Part shown: one piece after another, positions 1 through 9,029 of the stretch
How the letters are laid out: each line of letters starts with the position of its first letter
How positions within the stretch are numbered: position 1 is the first letter of the stretch
From: RYN-133 sp036497285
Lineage (GTDB): Bacteria > Actinomycetota > Actinomycetes > Mycobacteriales > Jatrophihabitantaceae
Length of the DNA stretch: 64,000 nucleotides
Reading direction: 5' to 3'
Assembly: GCA_036497285.1 (NCBI GenBank)
Contig: DASXJR010000061.1
Coordinates: 35,910-99,909 of the forward strand
Made by a program: the position numbers and the translations under genes
The notes under the pieces: generated by a model
The model's input: the letters and a program-made list of their open reading frames with translations, nothing else
Databases searched by the model: none
What the model was told of the DNA's origin: nothing

Positions 1-2487
1 CACCGCGCCATGACCGGCCGCGCCGGAGAAGTCGAGTAGCAGCTGGTCACGTCGCTGCTCGTAGGGACGGTCGACCAGCCCGATCGGCACGATGAGACGC
101 CCGTTGCCGCCCCACCCGTCCGGACCCAGCCCGCGGCCGGGAATCACGGTCAACGGCGGCAGCATGCTGTCCAGCGACGGCGACTCCGCCAGCGGCGGCA
201 GCCAGACCTCGTGGGCCGGCACACCATGGCCCTGCAGCTTGTCTACGACGACGTCGAGCACCGACTTCTCGAACCCTGGCCCGGTCTGCTCCGGTGAAGG
301 AGCCGGAACCACGTCCTCGTCCGGCGCGTCCGGCAGGTCGATCGGTTCGGACAGGAAGGGCAACGGTCGGCGGGCGAACGCCACGCCCGAACCGACGCTT
401 GCCGTGTCGCGGCGGTAGGGCCCCGACACGTACGCGGCCTTGAACCGCACCAGCTTCGACACGTCGAACTTCAAGTACCCCGAGCCGGGGATCGACGGCA
501 GTTCGTAGGCGTCCGCGACACCGAGCACGGCCCGCGACTCGGCCGCGGAGAACGTCTTCAGACCGATGCGGTACGACAGGTGACTGTCGAGGCCGCGCAA
601 CTTGCCCTCCTCGAGCCGCTGCGAGGCGAGCATCAGATGCATCGACAGCGAGCGGCCGAGCCGTCCGATGGCAACGAACAGCTCGGCGAACTCGGGCTTC
701 TGTGTGAGCATCTCGGTGAACTCGTCGCAAACGATCAGCAGCGACGGCAGCGGATCCAGCGGCGCGCCGGCCTCGCGGGCGCGCTCGTATTCGCGCACGT
801 TCGCATAGTTGCCCGCGGTCTTGAGCAGTTCCTGGCGACGGTTCATCTCACCGGCGAGCGCGTCGTGCATGCGATCGACGAGGGTGAGGTCGTCCTGCAG
901 GTTGGTGATCACCGCTGCGGTGTGCGGCAGATCCTGCAAACCGAGGAACGTCGCGCCGCCCTTGAAGTCGACGAGGATCAGGTTGAGCGCGCTGGGCGAA
1001 TGGGTCATCGCCAGGGCGAGCACCAGGGTGCGCAGCAGCTCGGACTTGCCGGAACCGGTCGCCCCGATGACCAGGCCGTGCGGGCCCATGCCTTCGAGCG
1101 CGGCCTCCTTGATGTCCAACTCGACCGGCTCGCCGTGCTCGCCGACGCCGATCGGGATGCGCAGCCGATCGCGCACCGTACGCGGACGCCACAGCTGCTC
1201 GACCTGCACGTTCTCCGGGTCGCCGACGCCGAGCATGTCGACCAACTCGGCCGAGGTCAGCAACGGCTGCTCGTCGGACGTCTCGGCCGCGCCGACCCGC
1301 CACGGCGCCATCCGGCGGGCGATGGCGTCGGCCTCGGCGATGCTCACCGCGTCCGCCCGTCCCAGCACCTCCACGCCACCGCGACCGACCGCACCGACCT
1401 TGCCGTTCTCGACGACCAACCGCAGCCCGCGCCGAGTCGCGAGCCGGCCGATCGAACTCGACAGGTCGATGATCGTGACACCGACCAGGCCGTCCTCGAG
1501 CAGCACCCGCTCCTCGAGGCTGACCGCGCCACCGTCGATGACGATCACGATGTGCGGCTGGTCCGGCGCCGGTGTCGCGTCCCGCGAGAACCGGGCGCGG
1601 GTCGACATGTCCGCGCTGAGCCATTCCTCGAGGTCCGTCAGCGACCCCGCAACGAGTCGACGTGCGCCGACCGCGTCACTCTCGCGCGGATCCTGCGCAT
1701 GCGGCAGCCATTTGACCCAGTCCCAGTGCGTCCGGCTCGGTCCGGACGTGACGACGCCGACGATCAGCTGGTCCGGGCCGTGGAAGGTGGCCGACGAGAC
1801 GAGCACTGCGCGGGTGAGGTCGCGGACTTCGTCGTAGCCGCCGCGCACCTCCACCGCGGGGAACGAGCGCAGCTTGACCGCGATCGGCAGGTCGTCGACG
1901 AGGGCGTGCGTTCGTATCAGTCGGCGCAGCGCCACCGCACCGATCGGGTCGAGGCTCTCGACCAGACCTGTCTGCGGCGGGCGCAGCTGACGGGCCAGGC
2001 GCTGCGGACCCACTCCGACGCGCACCGTGCTGAAGTCACGATCGCTCGGCCGGCGTTCCCACATCCGCCGGCCGCCGGCGACCGACCACAGCGAGCGCGG
2101 ATCGGGGTGTGACCACAGCAGGCTCGTGCGCTGGTTCAGCCTGGCGCGCTCGATGTCGCGACGCACCTGCTCGATGTAGCGCAGATAGTCCTTGCGGTCG
2201 GTGTCGATCTGGGTCTTGCGGCCGGTACGCCGACCGCCCATGCCGCCGCCCATCATGCCCAGCGTCGACAGCAGGATGAGCCCGCCCATGGCCATCGAGG
2301 CGGTGTTCAGCCCGCCGATGAAGATGAACCCGACCGACCCGAGGACCATCACCCCCGGCAGCAGCGCACCCATGATGTTGCCCGGCAGCATCCGCGGGAT
2401 CTCCGGGGGCGGCTCGAGCTGGAACTCCCCGGACGGCATCGTCGGAACCGGCAGCCGCGGCCTGCGCCGGAACGTCCGTGTCGCCAC
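1..2487 (-). CDS. eccC: Type VII secretion FtsK/SpoIIIE ATPase EccC (3' end beyond window)
   Basis: EccC is the membrane-bound motor of ESX/type VII secretion; it recognises WXG100-type substrates and drives export. I read 829 codons continuously from a GTG at 2487 to the left edge, with GAGAGGGA about 9 bases upstream as ribosome binding site. Near the N terminus two hydrophobic segments (about residues 35-75) are followed by a GRRTGRKTQIDTDR segment typical of EccC. The first FtsK-like ATPase domain has Walker A GATGSGKS at about residues 474-481 and a hydrophobic strand ending in CDEFTEML. The second and third ATPase domains lie outside the window. It is divergent from eccD. The product identity is firm; whether the gene is single or split (Ca/Cb) cannot be seen. 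Confidence 0.95.
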   Translation of the reverse strand, partial: MATRTFRRRPRLPVPTMPSGEFQLEPPPEIPRMLPGNIMGALLPGVMVLGSVGFIFIGGLNTASMAMGGLILLSTLGMMGGGMGGRRTGRKTQIDTDRKDYLRYIEQVRRDIERARLNQRTSLLWSHPDPRSLWSVAGGRRMWERRPSDRDFSTVRVGVGPQRLARQLRPPQTGLVESLDPIGAVALRRLIRTHALVDDLPIAVKLRSFPAVEVRGGYDEVRDLTRAVLVSSATFHGPDQLIVGVVTSGPSRTHWDWVKWLPHAQDPRESDAVGARRLVAGSLTDLEEWLSADMSTRARFSRDATPAPDQPHIVIVIDGGAVSLEERVLLEDGLVGVTIIDLSSSIGRLATRRGLRLVVENGKVGAVGRGGVEVLGRADAVSIAEADAIARRMAPWRVGAAETSDEQPLLTSAELVDMLGVGDPENVQVEQLWRPRTVRDRLRIPIGVGEHGEPVELDIKEAALEGMGPHGLVIGATGSGKSELLRTLVLALAMTHSPSALNLILVDFKGGATFLGLQDLPHTAAVITNLQDDLTLVDRMHDALAGEMNRRQELLKTAGNYANVREYERAREAGAPLDPLPSLLIVCDEFTEMLTQKPEFAELFVAIGRLGRSLSMHLMLASQRLEEGKLRGLDSHLSYRIGLKTFSAAESRAVLGVADAYELPSIPGSGYLKFDVSKLVRFKAAYVSGPYRRDTASVGSGVAFARRPLPFLSEPIDLPDAPDEDVVPAPSPEQTGPGFEKSVLDVVVDKLQGHGVPAHEVWLPPLAESPSLDSMLPPLTVIPGRGLGPDGWGGNGRLIVPIGLVDRPYEQRRDQLLLDFSGAAGHGAV

Positions 2488-2663
2488 AGTGAGCGGTCCC
2501 TCTCGGTGCTTGCGCGGTGCGTAGTCGATCGGATCGGCGGTGCGCACGATCATGAACGCCCGGCGTGCGCGCCATATAGTAGGCCGACCGTAGCCTGCCG
2601 GTGCCTCTCGATTCTTGTCGGCGGCGGCAGGCGTCGTAGCCGTATGGGGTTGGAGTCGCCGTC

Positions 2664-4025
2664 GTGACCTCGATCGAGTCGCGGTCGTACTGCCGTGTTG
2701 TGGTGATCGCGCCGTCCACTCGCGTTGATCTCGCCTTGCCCGCCGACGTGGCGATCATCGACCTGCTGCCGATGCTCCTGCACTACACCGGCGAGGCCCG
2801 CGACGATGGCGGTGGGCAGCATGGCGGCTGGAAGCTGATCCGCGTCGGCCACGGCGAGCTCGAGGGTGGTCGCACCCTGCGCTCGCTCGATGTCGCCGAT
2901 GGTGAGGTACTGCGGCTGGCGCCCCGCGAGGAACGCGCGGCCGTTCCCGTCTTCGACGACATCGTCGACGCGATCGCGACCACGCGTCGCGAAGGAATCA
3001 ACACCCGCAGCGTGAATCCTGGCCTCGGCGCCGGCGTGCTGGCCATCGCGATGGCGGCCGCCGCGCTCTCGGTCTTCTACCGCGGCCGCACCGTCGCCGA
3101 CGCCTACATCGCCGGTGCAATAGCGCTGACCCTGCTCGGACTGGCCACTGCCACGATGAAGGGCGTCGGCGATCGCGTGCTCGCGACGACGACGGCGGTG
3201 TCAGGCGCGCCGTTCGCATTCTTGTGCGGGCTCAACGCCGTGCCGGGTCATTACGGACGGTGGGGTGTACTGCTGGGCGCCGCCGCCGCGCTCGTGTACT
3301 GCCTCGCCGCCGCGCTGGCCCTGGCCACCGGCACGGTCGTGTTCGCGGCCGCCGTGCTCACCTCGTTCTTCGCCGCGGGCAGTGCCCTGGTCGCCGGCCT
3401 CAGCCACGTCAGCGTGGTTCGCGTCGTCGCCGGCACGATCGCGGTCGCCCTCGCCGCGCTGTCGGTACTGCCGCGGCTGGCCGTCCGGCTCGCGCGACTC
3501 CCGCTCGCTACCGTGCCGACCACCAGCGAAGACCTCGGCGAGACCGACGACGTGGGCGAGATCGACGACGTGTCGGCGCGCGCCCGGGTGGCGGGCGAGT
3601 ACCTGACCGGCACGCAGATCGGATGTGCGATCACGATTGCCTTCTCCGGCGTGATCCTGGGCGTGCACGAGAGTGCGATGTCGCTGGCGCTCGCGGCGAC
3701 CGCCGTCGTGGCCATGGCCCTGCGCGCGAGGTCGGTCGCCGGCCTCGGCGGACGTATCGCGCTGATCACCGCGGCCGCACTGTGCGGCTTCGCCACCGCA
3801 GTGCTGATCATCGTGCTCGGCAGGCAGGGCAGCGGCGTCGCCTTGCTCATCACGCTGCTCGCTGCGGGTGCACTCACCTTGCTGCTCGCGACCGCCCGCA
3901 TCCGCCGCCGTCCGTCGCCGCAGACGATGCGACTGATCGACTTCTTCGAGGCCGCGGTCGTGGTTGCTGTGCTGCCCCTCGCCGTCGGCGCGATGGGCCT
4001 GTACACGGTCCTGCGGCAACTCTGA
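2664..4025 (+). CDS. eccD: Type VII secretion integral membrane protein EccD
   Basis: EccD forms the large transmembrane vestibule of the ESX inner-membrane complex. The 453-residue protein starts at a GTG (2664). It has a soluble ubiquitin-like (YukD-type) N-terminal domain (about residues 1-85, with ADVAIIDLLPML and DGEVLRLAPRE) followed by about eleven hydrophobic helices, the usual EccD layout. A charged loop near residues 285-310 separates the two halves of the membrane region. mycP starts 3 bases downstream, so the two are almost certainly co-transcribed. It is divergent from eccC across a 176-base spacer. The family assignment rests on domain order plus neighbourhood. Confidence 0.93.
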   Translation: MTSIESRSYCRVVVIAPSTRVDLALPADVAIIDLLPMLLHYTGEARDDGGGQHGGWKLIRVGHGELEGGRTLRSLDVADGEVLRLAPREERAAVPVFDDIVDAIATTRREGINTRSVNPGLGAGVLAIAMAAAALSVFYRGRTVADAYIAGAIALTLLGLATATMKGVGDRVLATTTAVSGAPFAFLCGLNAVPGHYGRWGVLLGAAAALVYCLAAALALATGTVVFAAAVLTSFFAAGSALVAGLSHVSVVRVVAGTIAVALAALSVLPRLAVRLARLPLATVPTTSEDLGETDDVGEIDDVSARARVAGEYLTGTQIGCAITIAFSGVILGVHESAMSLALAATAVVAMALRARSVAGLGGRIALITAAALCGFATAVLIIVLGRQGSGVALLITLLAAGALTLLLATARIRRRPSPQTMRLIDFFEAAVVVAVLPLAVGAMGLYTVLRQL

Positions 4026-4027
4026 GC

Positions 4028-5377
4028 ATGCGAGCCCTCGTCGCCGCGGCAACGGCGGTGCTGGCACACGTCCCGGGTCCGAGCGGGCCCACCCCGCCGG
4101 CGCACTATGTACAGACCACCAAGTGCGTAACGGCGTCGAACATCCCGGCCGGCGTCAAGAACGGGGTGTCCTGGGCCCAGCCGCAGTTGGACTACACCTC
4201 GCTGTGGTCGATGGCGAACCGCGGCACTGGGCAGACCGTGGCGGTGATCGACACGGGGATCAACCCGGTGTCCGCGCTCGGCGATCGTTTGCACGCGGGC
4301 CTGGATCTTGTGGTCAGCGGCGGGGACGGGCGCAGCGACTGCGACGGCCATGGCACCGTTGTGGCCGGGATCATCGCGGCAGCACCCGATCACACAACGG
4401 GATTCGCCGGCGTGGCACCCGGGGCGCAACTGCTCTCGATCCGGCAGAGCAGCCTGGATTACGGCATCGAGAACGCCAAGCAGAGCGCGAGCCAGAACGT
4501 CGCCGGCACGACGGGCAGCCTTGCCGCTGCCATCGACTACGCGGTCGGAACCAGCGCGAAGATCATCAACATTTCCGAGGACAGCTGCCGCCCGGGCAAC
4601 GCCGGCCCGGACGCCGGTTCGCGCGCGGTCGCCGCCGCGGTGCGCAGGGCGGTCGCCGCGGATGTCGTGATCGTTGCCGCGGCGGGCAACGTCGACTCGT
4701 CCTCGGATTGCAAGACGCAGAACACGCCGGGCCTCGCGCCCGCCACGATCCCGGTACCGGCCGGGCTGCCCGGCGTGCTCAGTGTCGGCGCGGTCGACCG
4801 GGCCGGACGGCCCGCCGGGTTCTCGCTGGCCGGGCCGTGGCTCGACGTCGCCGCACCCGGCACCGACATCGTCTCGACGAATCCGCTGGTCGGAACCTCG
4901 GGCCAGATCAACCGGTTCCTGACCAGTTCCGGCGTCTCCCCGATCCAGGGCACCAGCTTCGCCGCACCGTACGTCGCCGGGCTGGTCGCGCTCGTCCGGG
5001 CACGATTCCCGCACCTCGACGCACGGCAGGTCATCGCCCGGATCGAGCGCACCGCCGTGCATCCCGCGGCCGACGGCGGTCACAACGACTACGTCGGTCA
5101 CGGCGTGATCGACCCGAGGGCGGCGCTGACCGATGTGCTGCCCGGGGAGGCGCCCGGCGCGACGTCAGCCCCGTCACAGCGCAGCGGGCCGCAGACCTTG
5201 CCCGCAGCCGCGCCACATCACGATCCGGAGCGGTCGGCCCGGTCGACTGCGCTGCTCGGCGCGCTCGGCGTGCTCGTCGCGATCGTGGTCGGGCTGATCG
5301 TCACGGCAACCCGGCGCCGCACGGGGGCGCTGTCAGCCGCCGGGACTGCTGGTCGTGGCGGCAGGCGGCGAGGGTAG
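4028..5377 (+). CDS. mycP: Mycosin, type VII secretion-associated subtilisin-like protease
   Basis: Mycosins are membrane-anchored, extracytoplasmic subtilisin-family serine proteases needed for ESX complex stability. The protein has 449 residues from ATG 4028, just after the eccD stop. The catalytic triad is visible: Asp75 in VAVIDTGINP, His108 in DGHGTVVAGI and Ser310 in GTSFAAPYVAGL. A short hydrophobic N terminus may act as an export signal, though it is weak. A C-terminal transmembrane helix (about residues 407-428) is followed by an arginine-rich tail, as usual for mycosins. Its last 45 bases overlap the 3' end of eccB on the opposite strand. Confidence 0.95.
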   Translation: MRALVAAATAVLAHVPGPSGPTPPAHYVQTTKCVTASNIPAGVKNGVSWAQPQLDYTSLWSMANRGTGQTVAVIDTGINPVSALGDRLHAGLDLVVSGGDGRSDCDGHGTVVAGIIAAAPDHTTGFAGVAPGAQLLSIRQSSLDYGIENAKQSASQNVAGTTGSLAAAIDYAVGTSAKIINISEDSCRPGNAGPDAGSRAVAAAVRRAVAADVVIVAAAGNVDSSSDCKTQNTPGLAPATIPVPAGLPGVLSVGAVDRAGRPAGFSLAGPWLDVAAPGTDIVSTNPLVGTSGQINRFLTSSGVSPIQGTSFAAPYVAGLVALVRARFPHLDARQVIARIERTAVHPAADGGHNDYVGHGVIDPRAALTDVLPGEAPGATSAPSQRSGPQTLPAAAPHHDPERSARSTALLGALGVLVAIVVGLIVTATRRRTGALSAAGTAGRGGRRRG

Positions 5378-6829
5378 CGAGCGAGCCGTCGCGCCGGTCT
5401 GCGGATAGAAGTGCACGGCTTGGTCGGGATCGAGAGCGGGCCCCTTCGGCAGCAGGCTCAGCAGTTCGGGTGAGCTCACCGAGACATCGCTGCCGCGGTA
5501 GCCGAGGTAGGACAGGGCGAGCCCGCTGACAACCGGATAGCCGACGCCCTCGTCCGTGATCACGTAAAGCGCGCCCGCCGGCTGCTTCTGGGTGGCTGCG
5601 GCCAGCACGGCGCCCTTGCCCGGGGCGAGGTAGACGCTGTTGACCGTGAGCGAGCCCGGCTCGGTGACCGACACCGGTTTGGCATTGGCCGGCAGCGGCA
5701 CCCGCTGCATGGCGTAGATCCGGGTGCTGTCGGGATCGGAGCCCGTCCGGAACACGCACGCGACCGGCGCCTGCGGATAGTCGAGGATCCGGGGCCGGAC
5801 GGACGGGTACGGCGACAGATCGATCGAATCGGTGCGTGGCGCATCGCGCAGCAATTGGGGCGCGACGAGCGGCAGCCGCTGGTTCTGGTCGTACCGGTCG
5901 CGGATCAGGTCGCCGACCAGAGGCGTCACCGGTTGCACACCGTCAGGCAGCGCGACGTAGATCGCCTCGGACCGGTCGGCGCGCTGCAGCCCGAACACCT
6001 CGCCGACCTGCACGCCAAGGGTCTGCGCGTACTGCGGGATCGGTCCGGTGGTGTCGATGCTGGGCGCCGCGATGTCCCTGTTCTGCGGGATCACATTCAG
6101 CAGCGCCGCGCTGATCGGCCGCGGCTGCACGTCGGAGCGCAGGTCGAACGCCAGTCGGATCGTGTTGTCGCGCAGGTCGATCTTCGATCGTCCGCCCGTC
6201 CAGAGCAGGTAGGTCGTTTTGCCGCCGGCGACGCTGACGAGCATCCCGTCCGTCCCGAGTTCGCCGACCGTCGGCGCGATCCTGCCCAGGACGGCGGTCG
6301 TGCTGACCTCCGGCTTGCTCCCCGGCGGCAGCGAGGTGTCGCTGGTGGTGTCGTCGCACACCGTCCACAGCGGGTCGAGCAGGTGTCCGGTCGAGGGCAG
6401 CACGTTCGGGGCGCCGGGGATGCCCAACAACGGTCCTCGCGGCTCACGACCGACGGCGTCGTCGTTCACCTGCGCGACGCTCGGTGGCTTGTCCCCGCTC
6501 TGACCGTGACCGGCCGCGAGCATCGCCGACGCGTAGTTCATCGCCGGATACAGCCGACCGTCCCGCGCGACGTACGCGCCGCCGGTGTCGCTGTCGATGA
6601 CCACCGCGGCGTCACCGATGGACGGCTCGGGACGGACGAAGCCGTACACCGCGAATCCGCCGAGGATCAGCGCGGCGAGCACGACCGACACGATCAGGGC
6701 GATGTTCAACCGCCGTCGCACCGGATCGCCGCGCAACAGCGGATCACCCGATGACACCGCCGACTCGAGACGCCGGACCCCGAACCGGTAGGCCTGGGCC
6801 TGCCACTTGGTGGGTGACTCGCCGGGCAT
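5333..6829 (-). CDS. eccB: Type VII secretion protein EccB
   Basis: EccB is the ESX core subunit with one transmembrane helix and a large periplasmic repeat domain. From ATG 6829 the product is 498 residues, the normal EccB length; a longer open frame runs upstream but lies antisense to eccE. The cytoplasmic N terminus (MPGESPTKWQAQAYRFGVRR) is characteristic, followed by a transmembrane helix at about residues 41-64 and then a long extracytoplasmic domain rich in VxLPDGxxP-type repeats. The gene is divergent from eccE and convergent with mycP, overlapping it tail-to-tail. It therefore has its own promoter, unlike ESX loci where eccB and eccC are co-directional. Confidence 0.94.
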   Translation of the reverse strand: MPGESPTKWQAQAYRFGVRRLESAVSSGDPLLRGDPVRRRLNIALIVSVVLAALILGGFAVYGFVRPEPSIGDAAVVIDSDTGGAYVARDGRLYPAMNYASAMLAAGHGQSGDKPPSVAQVNDDAVGREPRGPLLGIPGAPNVLPSTGHLLDPLWTVCDDTTSDTSLPPGSKPEVSTTAVLGRIAPTVGELGTDGMLVSVAGGKTTYLLWTGGRSKIDLRDNTIRLAFDLRSDVQPRPISAALLNVIPQNRDIAAPSIDTTGPIPQYAQTLGVQVGEVFGLQRADRSEAIYVALPDGVQPVTPLVGDLIRDRYDQNQRLPLVAPQLLRDAPRTDSIDLSPYPSVRPRILDYPQAPVACVFRTGSDPDSTRIYAMQRVPLPANAKPVSVTEPGSLTVNSVYLAPGKGAVLAAATQKQPAGALYVITDEGVGYPVVSGLALSYLGYRGSDVSVSSPELLSLLPKGPALDPDQAVHFYPQTGATARSLPSPPAATTSSPGG

Positions 6830-6940
6830 CGGCGGGCTCCGATCTTGGACGGGATCGCGGATGTGGATCAGCCGGGCGAACCTAGATATAGCATCACGTC
6901 CCGGAAGCCGCAGGCACGACGACCGGAGTGAGCAGCAAGC

Positions 6941-8263
6941 ATGTCGACGACCGCACCGGACCGCGTCAACGCGCCCGGGAGCGTGGGCGACGACCAGGCC
7001 GCCGCTGCGAACGGCGGTGGCCGCAGGCGACGCGACTCCAGCGAGCCGGCGTCGTTCGGTCGGCTGCGCCCGCCGAGCCGGCGCCGCGCCGGACTCAGTC
7101 TGCTCGGCGTCCCGGTGGCCGCGGTCGTCGCGATCGAACTCGTCGCGATGTGCGCCCTGCTCGTCGCCGAGAAGAAAGTGATCGTCCGGATCATCGCGGT
7201 GGCGCTCGGCGTGGGGATCATCGTGACTGCGCTGTTGCGTCGGCGCAGCATCCGCATCGGTAGCTGGCTGATTCTGCGTGTGGCGTACCTGTTCCGGCAT
7301 CGCGAGACGCTCGTCGCCGCCCCCGGTGCGCGGCGCGGTGACCATGGCGGCCCAGATGGCGTGACCGACATCGACGCGCCGCCGGAGCTCGAGGCGTTCT
7401 TCCCAGGCATGGCGATGTGGGAGTCACGCACGCACGACGGTGACCGGATGGGCGTCATCCAATGGCACGGCACCTGCGCCGCGACGCTGCGGATCGGGCC
7501 GCCCGGCGGGATCGTCCGCGCCCGGAGCACGAGCGAGAACGTCCCGATCGACGCGATCATGGCCGCGCTCGACGGGCAGGACCTCGGCATCGACGCCGTC
7601 CAGGTGCTGACCCAGACCATCGTCGGCGAGCAGAACCCGTCCGCCACGCCGTTGCTGTCCGCGGCCACCGCCGAACTCGGCGGCGGACGTGCCCGGGTAC
7701 GCAACCGCACCGCCTTCGTGACCGTGCGGCTCGACCCGGCCACGGCGGCCGCAGCGATCACGGCACGCGGCGGCGGCAACACCGGCATCGGACGGGTGCT
7801 GTCCGCGGCGCTGAGCCGGATCCGGGCGACGTGCGGCGAGCACGGCCTGAACGCACAGGTGCTCGACCCGGTGGAGGCGGCGCGCGCGATCGCAGAGAGC
7901 CTGTATCACCAGGCGACGCCGTACGACCCGATCATCCGCTGGGACGAGTCGAGCAGATTCATCGCCTCCACCCGGATGGCGCACCGCAGTTTCGTCGTGA
8001 CCGACGTGCGCCGTCCTGCGCTCGCCGACCTGCCGGTGGGCAATGTGTTCGCCTACGCGTTGGGCATTCAGGTGCGTCCGCTGCCGACGGGCGGCTGGTC
8101 GACCCGTACCGTGCTGCGGCTGACGTGCCGCTCGGTCGACTCGCTCGCCGGGGCAGCGCGCGAGCTGCGCAGCACAGCGCGGCGGGCGGGCGTGATCATG
8201 CAGCCGCTCGACGCGGTGCAGCATCTCGGTCTGCGGGCGACCGTCCCGATCGGCGGGGTCTGA
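6941..8263 (+). CDS. eccE: Type VII secretion protein EccE
   Basis: EccE sits at the periphery of the ESX membrane complex and stabilises it. The 440-residue protein has a charged, disordered N terminus (about residues 1-50), two closely spaced transmembrane helices (about 52-105) and a soluble C-terminal domain, matching EccE architecture. The ATG at 6941 is used. The next gene starts with a 1-base overlap (TGATG), implying translational coupling. EccE is the least conserved core subunit, so the call leans on topology plus its position in an otherwise complete eccB/C/D/mycP locus. Confidence 0.85.
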   Translation: MSTTAPDRVNAPGSVGDDQAAAANGGGRRRRDSSEPASFGRLRPPSRRRAGLSLLGVPVAAVVAIELVAMCALLVAEKKVIVRIIAVALGVGIIVTALLRRRSIRIGSWLILRVAYLFRHRETLVAAPGARRGDHGGPDGVTDIDAPPELEAFFPGMAMWESRTHDGDRMGVIQWHGTCAATLRIGPPGGIVRARSTSENVPIDAIMAALDGQDLGIDAVQVLTQTIVGEQNPSATPLLSAATAELGGGRARVRNRTAFVTVRLDPATAAAAITARGGGNTGIGRVLSAALSRIRATCGEHGLNAQVLDPVEAARAIAESLYHQATPYDPIIRWDESSRFIASTRMAHRSFVVTDVRRPALADLPVGNVFAYALGIQVRPLPTGGWSTRTVLRLTCRSVDSLAGAARELRSTARRAGVIMQPLDAVQHLGLRATVPIGGV

Positions 8264-8943
8264 TGCCTGAGCTCTCCATCGCCGGTGACGAGGTGCTGCC
8301 GAGCCTGTTCGCCGAGACCCCGCAACTGAGCTGTCTCGCGGGCAACGTCTTCGCCGGCGGACTGGTCGTCGGTGCGACCGCGTCGCGCGGCGAGATCATG
8401 ATCGAGCTGATCAGGTCGGTGCCGACCCGGGTCGCGTTGCTGTGCGAGGACCCGTGGCTGGCGCGGCTGTTGACCATCCGGTCCGCGGGCATGGGCGCGA
8501 ACGTGGTGATCGCGACCGACCGGTCGGCCGCGTGGGAGTACTTCGTCAACGTGATCGGCGGGCAGCGCCCGATCGCGAGCGTGCGCACCGATCACGCGAG
8601 TGCGTTGCCGGCACCGAGCGTCGGTGCTCCGCTGGTCGTCGTCGAGGACACCCGGGACGTGCCGCCCGAGACGTACGCACCGCGCATGGCGTGGCAGAGC
8701 ACCATCCACGTGCGCGCCGGCGTGAACGAACGCTCGCGCACGCTGCTCGACAGCTCCCACGTCGCGCTCGTGTGTCGGCTCGGGCCGGAGCAGGCGAGCG
8801 CCGTGTCGACCACGCTCGGCCTGGGGGAGCACGGCGCGGACACCGTGGCCGGCCTCGGCCAGCACGAGGTGCTCCTGATCGCCGATCGGCGCGCGCATCG
8901 CGTGTCCGTCCAGCCCACGCCGACCGAACGAAGAATGTTGTAG
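8263..8943 (+). CDS. Unknown protein coupled to eccE
   Basis: I do not recognise a family for this 226-residue protein. It begins at an ATG overlapping the eccE stop by one base, so it is part of the ESX transcription unit. It has no signal peptide and no convincing transmembrane helix. Alternating strands and helices (RVALLCEDPW, GANVVIATDRSAAWEYF, GAPLVVVEDTRD, HEVLLIADRRAHRVSV) suggest a soluble alpha/beta fold, and the last strands resemble the style of the EccE C-terminal region. It may be an ESX-specific accessory or a split-off EccE-like domain; that is inference from position only. Confidence 0.7.
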   Translation: MPELSIAGDEVLPSLFAETPQLSCLAGNVFAGGLVVGATASRGEIMIELIRSVPTRVALLCEDPWLARLLTIRSAGMGANVVIATDRSAAWEYFVNVIGGQRPIASVRTDHASALPAPSVGAPLVVVEDTRDVPPETYAPRMAWQSTIHVRAGVNERSRTLLDSSHVALVCRLGPEQASAVSTTLGLGEHGADTVAGLGQHEVLLIADRRAHRVSVQPTPTERRML

Positions 8944-8970
8944 GGCCGCGCCGAGGCCCTCAATTTCGAT

Positions 8971-8996
8971 GAGTGGCGCGAAATTTCGCGCCACTC
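8971..8996. repeat. Perfect 26-bp palindrome plus an extra half-copy
   Basis: The arm GAGTGGCGCGAAA is followed immediately by its exact reverse complement. A further copy of CGCGCCACTCA lies at 9008-9017, so this 11-mer occurs three times (once inverted) within about 50 bases. It lies between the convergent ends of the eccE operon and the kinase gene, so it may act as a bidirectional terminator, but there is no T-run. Confidence 0.75.
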
Positions 8997-9029
8997 ACCG
9001 CGAGAACGCGCCACTCAGCGCGGGGATCG

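Noticed and set aside
580..2112. 510-codon plus-strand open frame
   Set aside because: Antisense to eccC, whose minus-strand translation has a P-loop and continuous similarity to the family. High GC keeps antisense frames open.
3224..5377. Upstream extension of mycP to 717 codons
   Set aside because: The first 268 codons lie within eccD in another frame and are arginine-rich shadow sequence; mycosin begins at ATG 4028.
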